NCBI GenBank assembly: GCA_016779605.1
Contig: JADHNH010000005.1
Location: 1 to 64,000 of the forward strand
From: Nevskia sp.
GTDB lineage: Bacteria; Pseudomonadota; Gammaproteobacteria; Nevskiales; Nevskiaceae
DNA: 64,000 bases
Direction of reading: 5' to 3'
The position numbers and the translations under genes are program-made. Positions 17,451-28,140 of this stretch are shown here, one piece after another. Numbering within the stretch: the first letter of the stretch is position 1; each line of letters starts with the position of its first letter. A model generated the notes under the pieces. That model searched no databases and was not told the origin of the DNA. It worked only from the letters and a program-made list of their open reading frames with translations.

Positions 17451-17468
17451 GTGTGTATTTTTACACAC
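17451..17468. promoter_or_regulatory. Palindromic operator in the hicAB promoter
   Basis: GTGTGTA (17451-17457), TTTT, TACACAC (17462-17468) is a perfect 7-bp inverted repeat with a 4-base spacer, ending two bases before the hicA start. Read leftward, TTGATA (17487-17482) lies 16-17 bp before the A-rich centre of the palindrome (TAAAAA), so the repeat probably covers the -10 box. Binding of the HicB ribbon-helix-helix domain here is the expected autoregulation. Confidence 0.65.
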
Positions 17469-17483
17469 TATATTGCTGGTATC

Positions 17484-17826
17484 AAAGAGAGGCCGCGCCT
17501 GCGCGTAACAATCTTGCCTGGAATCACCGCCCATCAGGAACTTACTTTCAGCAATGGCGTAGCGGTGCCGAAGCTGCGCCTGATGCTGGATACTTAAGAT
17601 GAATCGCGCATCCTGATGAACTGCCACGGCATGCGCCTTCACCGCGCGGATGTCTTGGCATCTCACATGTAGCGAGGCTGTCGATCTCGCCGACTAATAC
17701 CGCCGCACCGCGCCAACCATCAAAGCGCCGCTGGGCAAGTACGACTGGCTCAACCGGCTGCTGGCCGTCGGGATCGGCGAGCGGATGAAGGAAGGTCCGC
17801 GCTATACCGTCTTCGAAATCCTGTAA
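17484..17826 (+). pseudogene. Decayed second DUF3237 gene, 5' end lost
   Basis: Conceptual translation aligns without gaps to the intact DUF3237 protein. RPRLRVTILPG corresponds to GARLRGKVLGG. GVAVPKLRLMLDT corresponds to GVLVLDVRLTLET. Then comes a stop (TAA, 17595-17597), then DESRILMNCHGMRLHRADVLA opposite DGERVLMRYGGLRHGPADVLA. After a frameshift near 17665, CSEAVDLAD, a second stop (17695-17697) and YRRTAPTIKAPLGKYDW follow. The last 105 bp are nearly identical to the intact gene, far closer than the rest. The 5' quarter is missing where the hicA promoter begins. Confidence 0.85.
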
Positions 17827-17854
17827 TCCCGCGGGAACGCCTGCATCCGCAGAC

Positions 17855-17885
17855 AAAAAAGCCGGGGCTTGCGCCCCGGCTTTTT
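17855..17885. terminator. Bidirectional rho-independent terminator
   Basis: An A tract (17855-17860), GCCGGGGC, loop TTGC, GCCCCGGC and a T tract (17881-17885) form a symmetric hairpin that can end transcription from both sides. It separates the DUF3237 remnant (rightward) from the leftward fadBA operon. Confidence 0.9.
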
Positions 17886-17904
17886 CGCCCGCCCGTATGG
17901 GAGG

Positions 17905-19122
<1,218 letters not shown>

Positions 19123-19148
19123 TCAGCGGCAGACCCAGGAAGCCGGCC

Positions 19149-21299
<2,151 letters not shown>

Positions 21300-21393
21300 G
21301 GACGAGCGCTTCCTTGAGGCTGATTGGGAACTTTTTGAGACGGCCCGCGCCGTACCGCCAGGCAGGCCGCCAGGATCGAGGAGTTTTGCGGGA

Positions 21394-21422
21394 TGATATA
21401 CGCCTGCGTACGGTTGGACAAC
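21394..21422 (-). promoter_or_regulatory. fadBA promoter with palindrome in the spacer
   Basis: Read leftward, TTGTCC (21422-21417), a 17-bp spacer and TATCAT (21399-21394) make a good sigma-70 promoter about 95 bp before the fadB start. The spacer contains TACGC-CT-GCGTA (21400-21411), a perfect inverted repeat with a 2-base centre, where a bound repressor would block RNA polymerase. Fatty-acid operons are commonly repressed by TetR- or GntR-type proteins; which one acts here cannot be told. Confidence 0.6.
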
Positions 21423-21491
21423 GAAACGGCTCGCGGAAGTGCCTCGCGGCGGCCCCGCGGGAAGTGCCGGGCACGAACCAATTTTCCATCT

Positions 21492-21521
21492 TTGACAACG
21501 ATTTACCGCGATGCCTAGAAT
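21492..21521 (+). promoter_or_regulatory. Rightward sigma-70 promoter upstream of the ArsR-methyltransferase gene
   Basis: TTGACA (21492-21497), an 18-bp spacer and TAGAAT (21516-21521) face the ArsR-methyltransferase gene. The start codon is 290 bp further on, so the transcript would have a long leader. The rest of the 513-bp gap between fadB and this gene (21300-21812) holds only the fadB promoter; a 101-codon frame at 21511-21816 is proline/arginine-rich and not gene-like. Confidence 0.6.
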
Positions 21522-21812
21522 CAATTCGAAGCCTGCTCTCCAGCCATCGCCGCAACGCCGCAGCGCACCTGCCGGACCTGTCCCCGTGCCCGACCGCCGG
21601 GCGGCCGCAACAGCTCCGCAGGAGATCTTCCGGCGTCGCGGCGGCGAAGGCAGGCCACCGCGCCGGCAACCCGTTTTCGAAACTCGTCCGACCCATCGCC
21701 CGATGCCGCCCAGCCCCAAGCGCGTTGACATCCTGAGGCGGCGGCCCTGCCGCTCCATTGCCGAACCGCCGCCGTCCGTAACGGCGCCCGGCACACGCCC
21801 GCGCAAGCGGCC

Positions 21813-22742
21813 ATGAAGCTGAGCATCTCGCAGAGCACCGACATCTGCCGCCTGCTGGCGGACCCCAGCCGGCTGCGCCTGCTGCTGCTGCTGGAAGCGC
21901 AGCCGCTGGCGGTGGCGGAGCTGACCGAAATCACCGGGCTGGCGCAAAGCCGGGTATCGACTCACCTGGGCCGGCTCAAGCGCGCCGGGCTGGTGCGCGA
22001 CCAGCGTACCAACGGCGCCTCGCTCTATACCCTGGCCACCGGCGACAGCAGCGCGGCCGAGCTGTGGACCCTGATGCGCGGCCAGCTCGACGACGGCCAG
22101 GCCCGGCTGGACGTGGAGCGCGCCGCCGAGGTGGTGCGCAAGCGCAAGGCCGGCCAGACCTGGGCCGAGTCGGTGGCCGGCCGCATGGAGCTGCACTATT
22201 CGCCGGGCCGCACCTGGGAAGCCACCGCGCACGCCCTCATCGGCCTGCTGAACCTGGGCGACACCCTGGACGTTGCCAGCGGCGACGGCGTGCTGGCCGA
22301 GCTGATCGCCGGACAGGCACGCTCGGTCACCTGCCTGGACATCAGCGCCAAGGTGCTGGCGGCGGCGCGCAAGCGCCTGCGCCAGGCCGGCAACGTCAGC
22401 TTCTGCCGCGGCGACATGAACGCCCCGCCGTTCCGTCCCGGCAGCTTCGACCAGGTCTTCGCGATGCACGCGCTGGTCTACGCGCACGAGCCCAAGGCGG
22501 TGATCGCCGCCGCCGCGCCGCTGCTGCGCAAAGGCGGCCGGCTGGTGGTGGCAACGCTCAACGCGCACCGCCACGAGGCCGCCAAGCAGGCTTACGACCA
22601 CGTCAACCTGGGCGTGGGTGTGGACGCCCTGCAGCGCTGGCTGCGCGGCTGCGGCCTGGCCGTGGAAATGTGCCGGGTGACCTCGAGGGAACCGCGGCCG
22701 CCCTACTTCGAGGTGATCACGGCACTCGCGCGGATGCCATAG
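21813..22742 (+). CDS. ArsR-type regulator fused to a SAM-dependent methyltransferase
   Basis: This 309-residue two-domain protein has a winged-helix ArsR domain at residues 1-85 ([14 protein letters not shown], recognition helix in [20 protein letters not shown]) and a class I methyltransferase at about 130-305. The SAM loop [15 protein letters not shown] begins at about residue 150 and the acidic strand end is CLDIS. Proteins of this architecture are known near methionine or sulphur genes, but here the neighbours are fadB and dnaQ. The cysteine metal site of classical ArsR is not visible, so metal sensing is doubtful. It may sense SAM or a methyl acceptor, which is inference. Confidence 0.88.
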   Translation: MKLSISQSTDICRLLADPSRLRLLLLLEAQPLAVAELTEITGLAQSRVSTHLGRLKRAGLVRDQRTNGASLYTLATGDSSAAELWTLMRGQLDDGQARLDVERAAEVVRKRKAGQTWAESVAGRMELHYSPGRTWEATAHALIGLLNLGDTLDVASGDGVLAELIAGQARSVTCLDISAKVLAAARKRLRQAGNVSFCRGDMNAPPFRPGSFDQVFAMHALVYAHEPKAVIAAAAPLLRKGGRLVVATLNAHRHEAAKQAYDHVNLGVGVDALQRWLRGCGLAVEMCRVTSREPRPPYFEVITALARMP

Positions 22743-22767
22743 CGGGCTGTTCGAGGCGGGTCGAATC

Positions 22768-22852
22768 GGTCCGCCAATGAACGCAAATAAACGCCAATAA
22801 CAACGAATTGAAAATCTATATATTTGCGTTTATTCGCGTTCATTTGCGGACC
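22768..22852. repeat. Palindromic intergenic repeat, family B copy 1
   Basis: The left arm GGTCCGCCAATGAACGCAAA, continuing through 22801, faces a right arm ending CGTTCATTTGCGGACC. Units of the form AATGAACGC and AATAAACGC repeat within each arm, with an AT-rich loop between. It lies between the convergent stops of the ArsR-methyltransferase and dnaQ genes. A second, longer copy is at 49886-50014. Confidence 0.85.
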
Positions 22853-22858
22853 AAATAA

Positions 22859-23584
22859 TTACTCCGTCCAAAGCTGCCGGCCGCTCTTCTTGACGATGGC
22901 GGCCATGCGATCGCGGTGGGCGGCGGCCTCTTCCTCGCTGGCGCGGATCACCAGCAGCGGCCGCGGCGGCGCACCCAGCAGTTCCTGCAACTGTTCCAGC
23001 CCCGGCACCGCCGTGCTGCCGTCCGCGGGGCCGCGGTCCAACAGCAGCGCGGCTTGGCCGCCGGTCATCGCCAGGTAGACTTCCGCCAGCAGGCGCGCAT
23101 CCAGCAAGGCACCGTGCAGGTCGCGGTTGGAATTGTCCACGCCGTAGCGTTTGCACAGCGCGTCGAGCCCGGCCTTCTGCCCCGGGTGCAGCCGCCGCGC
23201 CAGCGCCAGCGTGTCCACCACCGTACAGATCTGCGCGATCCGCTCGGGGTGGCCGGCGCGCTCGAGCTCCATGTCCAGGAAGCCGACGTCGAACGCGGCG
23301 TTGTGGATCACCAGCTCGGCGCCGCGCAGGTAGTCGAGCAGGCTGGAGGAGATTTCGGCGAATCGCGGCTTGGCGGCGAGGAATGCGGCGTCGATGCCGT
23401 GGACGTCGAGCGCGCCGGCGTCGATGGCGCGGTCGGGGTTGAGGTAATGGTGGAAGTCGTCGCCGGTGATGCGGCGGCTCTTCATCTCGACGCAGCCGAT
23501 TTCGATGACGCGGTGCCCCTCCGACACTTCCAGGCCGGTGGTCTCGGTGTCCAGCACGATCTGCCGCGGTGGCGTCGGGCTCAC
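22859..23584 (-). CDS. dnaQ: DNA polymerase III epsilon subunit (3'-5' proofreading exonuclease)
   Basis: Proofreading subunit of the replicative polymerase, 241 residues. The DEDDh exonuclease motifs are complete: VLDTETTGL (Exo I, about 10-18), [11 protein letters not shown] (Exo II, about 94-104) and [14 protein letters not shown] (Exo III, with the catalytic His). The C-terminal tail that binds the alpha subunit is present. It starts with GTG, which overlaps the rnhA stop by four bases (GTGA), so translation is probably coupled. The gene order methyltransferase-rnhA-dnaQ is conserved in gammaproteobacteria. Confidence 0.94.
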   Translation of the reverse strand: MSPTPPRQIVLDTETTGLEVSEGHRVIEIGCVEMKSRRITGDDFHHYLNPDRAIDAGALDVHGIDAAFLAAKPRFAEISSSLLDYLRGAELVIHNAAFDVGFLDMELERAGHPERIAQICTVVDTLALARRLHPGQKAGLDALCKRYGVDNSNRDLHGALLDARLLAEVYLAMTGGQAALLLDRGPADGSTAVPGLEQLQELLGAPPRPLLVIRASEEEAAAHRDRMAAIVKKSGRQLWTE

Positions 23585-24063
23585 GCGGCGCTCCCGGCGT
23601 GCCGGCCCAGGTGCTGGTCCAGGCCGCGGTTGGCCAGCCGGTCGGCGGCCTCATTGCCGGCGTCGCCCGAATGCCCCTTGACCCAGCGCCAGTCCACCGC
23701 ATGGCGCGCAGCCGCCGCGTCGAGCCGCTGCCACAGGTCCTGGTTCTTCACCGGCTTGCGGTCGGCGGTGCGCCAGCCCTTGGCCTTCCAGCCCGGCAGC
23801 CACTGGGTCAGGCCCTGCATGACGTAAACCGAGTCGGTGTGCAGCGTCACCGTGCACGGCTGGCGCAAGGCTTCGAGCGCGGCGATCGCCGCGGTCAGCT
23901 CCATGCGGTTGTTGGTGGTGTGGGTCTCGCCGCCGCAGAGTTCCTTGACGTGGCCGTTCCAGCGCAGCAGCGCGCCCCAGCCGCCCGGGCCGGGGTTGCC
24001 GCGGCAGGCGCCATCGGTATAGGCGACCACGGACTTGTGCTGGACCGCCTTGCCGGCGGTCAT
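23581..24063 (-). CDS. rnhA: Ribonuclease HI
   Basis: Removes RNA from RNA-DNA hybrids, for example after priming and at R-loops. It has 160 residues, the E. coli-type length. The four carboxylates are present: [14 protein letters not shown] (Asp at about 15), [15 protein letters not shown] (Glu), TDSVYVMQG (Asp) and NEAADRLA (Asp), with the conserved His in VKGHSGD. The ATG at 24063 overlaps the methyltransferase stop by four bases (ATGA), and its own stop overlaps dnaQ, giving a three-gene coupled unit. Confidence 0.96.
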   Translation of the reverse strand: MTAGKAVQHKSVVAYTDGACRGNPGPGGWGALLRWNGHVKELCGGETHTTNNRMELTAAIAALEALRQPCTVTLHTDSVYVMQGLTQWLPGWKAKGWRTADRKPVKNQDLWQRLDAAAARHAVDWRWVKGHSGDAGNEAADRLANRGLDQHLGRHAGSAA

Positions 24064-24836
24064 TCGGGCTGCTTGGGCATGCCGCGCAGGTTGGGCACCG
24101 CGCCGCCGATGGCGCCGGGCACCAGGTTGCGCACCTGCGCGCGCTGCTGCCGCCCCACCAGGGTCACCGGCAGCACGCGCTTCTTGGCCATGATCAGGTA
24201 GGCGTCCGTGATCGGGCCGACCAGGCTGTGGAACCCGAACGGCTCGTCGGCGCTGCGCGGCTCCATCCGCGGGAATCCCGCGCCGTAGCGGCGGATCAGC
24301 AGCACCTCGAAGTCCAGCAGCTGCAGCCATTCGCACAGGCGCGCGGTGCTGACGAAGCGCGCGCCCGGCGGAAACGCGGCGTAGCGCAGGCCGATGCGCT
24401 GGCGCAGCCCCCACGGGCTCCACGGCGAAAAGCCGAGGATCAGCAGGCGGCCGCGGTCGGTGAGGATGCGGCTGGACTCGCGCAGCACGTCGTGCGGCGA
24501 ACGCGAGAATTCCAGGGTGTGCGGCAACAGCACGGCGTCCACGCTTTTGCTCAGCACCGGCAAGCGCTCAGGCTCCACCAGCGACTGCACCTCGGCGTCG
24601 CCGATGGTGCCGAGCACCGCCTTGTGCAGCATGTCGGCGCCCGCCAGCAGCCGCTGGCCGCGCCCCCAGTTGCCGATCTGCAGGATGTGGCGGCCGAACA
24701 GCTCGGGCAGCAGCCTGCGCAACTCGCGTGCTTCCAGCGCCAGCAGGCGGCGCCCGCGCCGGCTCTGCTGCCACAGGCCGAGCGTGTAGCGGGAAAACGG
24801 CTCGCCGCCGCGGATGGTAAGTTTGTGGGAGCCCAT
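24060..24836 (-). CDS. SAM-dependent methyltransferase, YafS-like
   Basis: This 258-residue class I methyltransferase is the counterpart of E. coli YafS, which sits in the same place between gloB and rnhA. The SAM loop is atypical ([13 protein letters not shown] at about 51-63). The later motifs [13 protein letters not shown] and [17 protein letters not shown] are clear, the second being the usual post-motif strand of this family. The substrate is unknown. It is divergent from gloB across 90 bp that hold four short repeats. Confidence 0.85.
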   Translation of the reverse strand: MGSHKLTIRGGEPFSRYTLGLWQQSRRGRRLLALEARELRRLLPELFGRHILQIGNWGRGQRLLAGADMLHKAVLGTIGDAEVQSLVEPERLPVLSKSVDAVLLPHTLEFSRSPHDVLRESSRILTDRGRLLILGFSPWSPWGLRQRIGLRYAAFPPGARFVSTARLCEWLQLLDFEVLLIRRYGAGFPRMEPRSADEPFGFHSLVGPITDAYLIMAKKRVLPVTLVGRQQRAQVRNLVPGAIGGAVPNLRGMPKQPE

Positions 24837-24864
24837 GTTGACGCGCCGACTTTAACCGATACAC

Positions 24865-24921
24865 GATCGCACTACATACAAGGATCGCACCAGATGCAGG
24901 ATCGCACCAGCAGGATCGCAC
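24865..24921. repeat. Four direct GATCGCAC repeats in the gloB leader
   Basis: GATCGCAC occurs at 24865-24872, 24883-24890, 24900-24907 and 24914-24921, each followed by CA or TA, with start-to-start spacings of 18, 17 and 14 bp. The last copy ends five bases before the gloB start. This may be a binding-site array or a replication-slippage product. The array lies in the common leader of gloB and the divergent methyltransferase gene. Confidence 0.7.
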
Positions 24922-24926
24922 TAACT

Positions 24927-25718
24927 ATGACAACCGTCACGCCATTGCCTGCGTTCAGCGACAACTACCTCTGGCTGATCCGCAGCGGCGGCCTGGCCGC
25001 AGTGGTCGATCCCGGCGACGGCCAGGTGGTTCTGGATGCGCTGCGGCGCGAAGGCCTGCAGCTGGCGGCGGTGCTCGTCACCCACCACCATCCGGACCAC
25101 GTCGGCGGCGTGGAGCTGCTGCGCAGCCAGTTCGAGGGCGTGGCCGTGTATGGCCCGCGCGCCGAAGCCGGCAAGATCGCCGGGCTCGGCACGCTGCTCG
25201 ACGACGGCGACACGCTGCACCTGCCGGAACTCGGCTTGCGCTTCCAGATCCTCGCGGTGCCGGGCCATACGCTGGGACACATCGCCTACCACGAACCCGC
25301 CGCCGGCCTGCTGTTCTGCGGCGATACGCTGTTCGCCGCCGGCTGCGGACGCCTGTTCGAAGGCACTCCTGCGCAGATGTTCGGCTCGCTGCAGCGGCTG
25401 GCCGGACTGCCGGCGGACACCGCCGTGTACTGCGCGCACGAGTACACGCTGTCCAACCTGGACTTCGCCCGCGCGGTTGAGCCCGACAACCAGCCGCTGG
25501 CCGCGGAAATGCAGCGCGTCCGCGAACTGCGCGCGGCCGGCCAGCCCAGCGTGCCCAGCAGCGTGGCCCGCGAGCGCCAATTCAATCCGTTCCTCCGCTG
25601 CGCCGTGCCGAACGTCGGCGCCGCCGCCGAACGGCACACCGGTAGGAAACTATCGTCCCCGGTCGAGGTCTTTGCCGAGCTCCGCAAATGGAAGGATGGC
25701 TATCGCCCTAAATTATGA
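24927..25718 (+). CDS. gloB: Hydroxyacylglutathione hydrolase (glyoxalase II)
   Basis: Hydrolyses S-lactoylglutathione to lactate and glutathione in methylglyoxal detoxification. It has 263 residues. The binuclear metal motif THHHPDHVGG lies at about residues 52-61. Further metal ligands are in VPGHTLGHIAY (His at about 114), CGDTLF (Asp) and YCAHEYTL (His), and the typical C-terminal helical domain follows (FNPFLRC). I chose ATG at 24927, where the MTTVTPLPAFSDNY start agrees with the family; an in-frame ATG 33 bp upstream runs through the GATCGCAC repeats. It is divergent from the YafS-like gene. Confidence 0.94.
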   Translation: MTTVTPLPAFSDNYLWLIRSGGLAAVVDPGDGQVVLDALRREGLQLAAVLVTHHHPDHVGGVELLRSQFEGVAVYGPRAEAGKIAGLGTLLDDGDTLHLPELGLRFQILAVPGHTLGHIAYHEPAAGLLFCGDTLFAAGCGRLFEGTPAQMFGSLQRLAGLPADTAVYCAHEYTLSNLDFARAVEPDNQPLAAEMQRVRELRAAGQPSVPSSVARERQFNPFLRCAVPNVGAAAERHTGRKLSSPVEVFAELRKWKDGYRPKL

Positions 25719-25833
25719 ACCTTGCGTGACAAGCCGCCTGCGACTGTGACGGGGTGCACATAACTGCTTCGATTGCAGCCGCATTCGACAGGCCATTTGT
25801 TAGACTTCAAAAATCAACGGGTTCCAATCTTTC

Positions 25834-28140
25834 ATGACGAAGCACCCACGGGGGGATGTCTGGCGCGGCGTGCTTCTGGCGGCTCTGCTCGCGCCGGCGG
25901 CCGCGTGGGCACAGGCGGCACCCGCCGACGTTTCGCCGCTGCAGCTCGATCAGAACATCCAGCAGCTCAAGGAACAGGTGCTCGCCATCGAGCAGCAGGC
26001 CGAGACCCTGGAGCAGGGTTACCTGTATCCGACCCAGAGCCGCGTGTCGTTCTACATCGGCACCAAGACACCGGGCCTGGTCATTTCCAAGATTTCGCTG
26101 TCGCTCGACGGCGGCGCGCCGGTCAATTACTACTATTCGGAGCGCGAAGGCGTGGCGCTGCAGGACCACGGCGACCTGCAGCGCATCTTCAGCTGCACGC
26201 TCGCGCCGGGCGGGCACCGCCTGCACGCCGACTTCGCCGCCCAGTACGCCGACGCGCGGCCGCAGGATCGCCCGTTCGTGGGCCACCTGGACACGCCGTT
26301 CACCAAGGATGACGGCCCGGCCGAGATGGAATTGTCGCTGGGCCAGGATGCCTCCACGGCGCCGCTGGCGCTCAAGCTGCGCCAGTGGAGCAGCGGCGGC
26401 GCCGGCGCTTACGTCGCCGGCGGCGCCGACGATCCGCGCATGCGCTCCGCCGCGTTCCTGGCCGACATCGGCCAGTACCTGAGCGCCTCGGCGCTGCTGC
26501 TGCGCATCCGCAACGAGACGCCGGACCAGGCCATGGCGCCTGCGTTCAACCTGCAGCTGGCGCAGGACACGCTGGACTTCGGCATGCCGCAGCGCGCCCA
26601 GGACCTGTTCGACGGGGCGGGCGCGGCGGCGCTGGAGCCGGTGGAGCTGGCCAAGGCGCGGCTCAAGCTTGCGGAATTCCTCTACCAGCGCGGCTATTAC
26701 GACCGTGCCGCCGCCGAGCTCGGCGGCGCGCGCGGCCAGCTTCCGCCGGAGCTGGCGGGCGGCTGGCAGGACCTGCTGTCGCGCGTGCTGCTGCAGCAGG
26801 AGCGCTACGGCGAGGCCGCCGACGCGCTCGGTACCGTCGAGACCGCCGCCAACCTGCCTCTGCACATGCGCTACAACCTGGGCGTGGCGCTGATCCGCGG
26901 CGGTCGCGCCGACCAGGGCGTCAAGGTGCTGGACGAAGCCGGCCGCGCCGCGACCAAGGACAAGTCCGAGTTGCCCATGCGCGACAAGGTCAACCTGTCG
27001 CTGGGCTACTACCTGATGCGCGGCGGCCAGGGCAACGCCGCAATCCCGATCTTCGGACGTGTCCGCGACCAGGGCGCGTTTGCCAACCGCGCGCTGCTCG
27101 GCATGGGCTGGGCTCACCTCGGCCCGGCCGGCTCGGCGCCGGCGGCCGGAGGCGGCAGCGGCGGCGTCAACCCGTTTGCCTCGCTGGCGACGATCGGAGC
27201 GCTGCTGCAGTCGGGCGCCGAGCATCCGGACGGTGCCACCGCGCGCGTGCGGCAGTCGATCAAGCTGGACGCGCTCACGCCCGAGCAGCAGGCACGGCTG
27301 CGCAAGGCGCTGGTGCCCTGGGTCGAGCTGATCAGCCGCGACCCCATGGATCCCGCCGTCCAGGAGGGCATGCTGGCGATCCCCTATGCCCTGGACGGCC
27401 TCGGCGCGCACGGCGAAGCGCAGCAATACTACGAGCGGGCCATCGGCGCGCTCGAGCAGACCCACCAGCGGCTGCAGGCGACCATGGCCGACGTCCGCAA
27501 CGGGCGCATGGTGGATGCGATGGTGTTCCGCGACGCCGACGCGGAAAACGGCTGGAGCTGGAAACTGCGCGACCTGCCCGGGGTGGACGAAGCCTTCTAT
27601 CTGAACTCGCTGCTGGCGGAGAACAGCTTCCAGGAATCGCTCAAGAACTACCGCGACGCGCGCCTGCTGCAACGCGCCCTGGACACCTGGAACAAGCATC
27701 TCGGCGACCTGCAGGACGTCTACCGGGCACGCGCGCAGGACAACGCCGGCTCCGCGCCGGACGGCGGCGCCGCCGCCGAAGCCGCGCTGCCCGCACTGGC
27801 CGGCGACGCCGCAAGGCGGCTGATGCTGGCCAACCACCTGGCGGTTGCAGTGCCGCAGCGCGATGCCAGCGGCGTCGTGCAGGCGCCGCTGGCGCTCAAG
27901 CTGGCCGGCATGCCCGAGCACTTCGAGGGCTTCTACGAGCAGGCGCAGTCGCTGCGTGACCGCATCGCCAGCTTGCAGCCCGCGGTGGATCAGGCCGCCG
28001 CCGCGCAACGCGGCGTGTTACAGGACGTGGCGCTGGCCGACCTCGGGGCACAGAGCAACCTGGTCGAGAAATACCTGGTGGAATCGCACCTGGCGCTCGC
28101 GCGCATCTACGACAGCGAGCCCAAAGGCGGCCACCCGTGA
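25834..28140 (+). CDS. Exported TPR-like protein, first gene of a Glt/Agl-like motor operon
   Basis: This is a 768-residue periplasmic or envelope-associated protein. A Sec signal peptide (cleavage after AAAWA, about residue 27) is followed by a coiled coil at about 37-60 (LDQNIQQLKEQVLAIEQQ), then a beta-rich segment at about 65-170. Degenerate TPR-like helical repeats cover about 190-460, with YYDRAAAEL, YGEAADALG and AYGEAQQYYERAI-like patterns. I cannot name a family with certainty; the position recalls the TPR components of Myxococcus Glt/Nfs machines. Its stop overlaps the next start by four bases (GTGA). It probably assembles with the two lipoproteins downstream. Confidence 0.8.
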   Translation: MTKHPRGDVWRGVLLAALLAPAAAWAQAAPADVSPLQLDQNIQQLKEQVLAIEQQAETLEQGYLYPTQSRVSFYIGTKTPGLVISKISLSLDGGAPVNYYYSEREGVALQDHGDLQRIFSCTLAPGGHRLHADFAAQYADARPQDRPFVGHLDTPFTKDDGPAEMELSLGQDASTAPLALKLRQWSSGGAGAYVAGGADDPRMRSAAFLADIGQYLSASALLLRIRNETPDQAMAPAFNLQLAQDTLDFGMPQRAQDLFDGAGAAALEPVELAKARLKLAEFLYQRGYYDRAAAELGGARGQLPPELAGGWQDLLSRVLLQQERYGEAADALGTVETAANLPLHMRYNLGVALIRGGRADQGVKVLDEAGRAATKDKSELPMRDKVNLSLGYYLMRGGQGNAAIPIFGRVRDQGAFANRALLGMGWAHLGPAGSAPAAGGGSGGVNPFASLATIGALLQSGAEHPDGATARVRQSIKLDALTPEQQARLRKALVPWVELISRDPMDPAVQEGMLAIPYALDGLGAHGEAQQYYERAIGALEQTHQRLQATMADVRNGRMVDAMVFRDADAENGWSWKLRDLPGVDEAFYLNSLLAENSFQESLKNYRDARLLQRALDTWNKHLGDLQDVYRARAQDNAGSAPDGGAAAEAALPALAGDAARRLMLANHLAVAVPQRDASGVVQAPLALKLAGMPEHFEGFYEQAQSLRDRIASLQPAVDQAAAAQRGVLQDVALADLGAQSNLVEKYLVESHLALARIYDSEPKGGHP

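Noticed and set aside
17193-17666. 157-codon leftward frame across hicA and the DUF3237 remnant
   Set aside because: Overlaps hicA in another frame, and its second half is antisense to the pseudogene.
16330-17826. Integrative element using the DUF3237 end as attachment site
   Set aside because: The 105-bp similarity looks at first like attL/attR, but homology to DUF3237 extends through the whole downstream remnant and there is no integrase, so a decayed paralogue explains it better.
21511-21816. 101-codon frame upstream of the ArsR-methyltransferase gene
   Set aside because: Proline/arginine-rich with no ribosome site; better seen as a leader.
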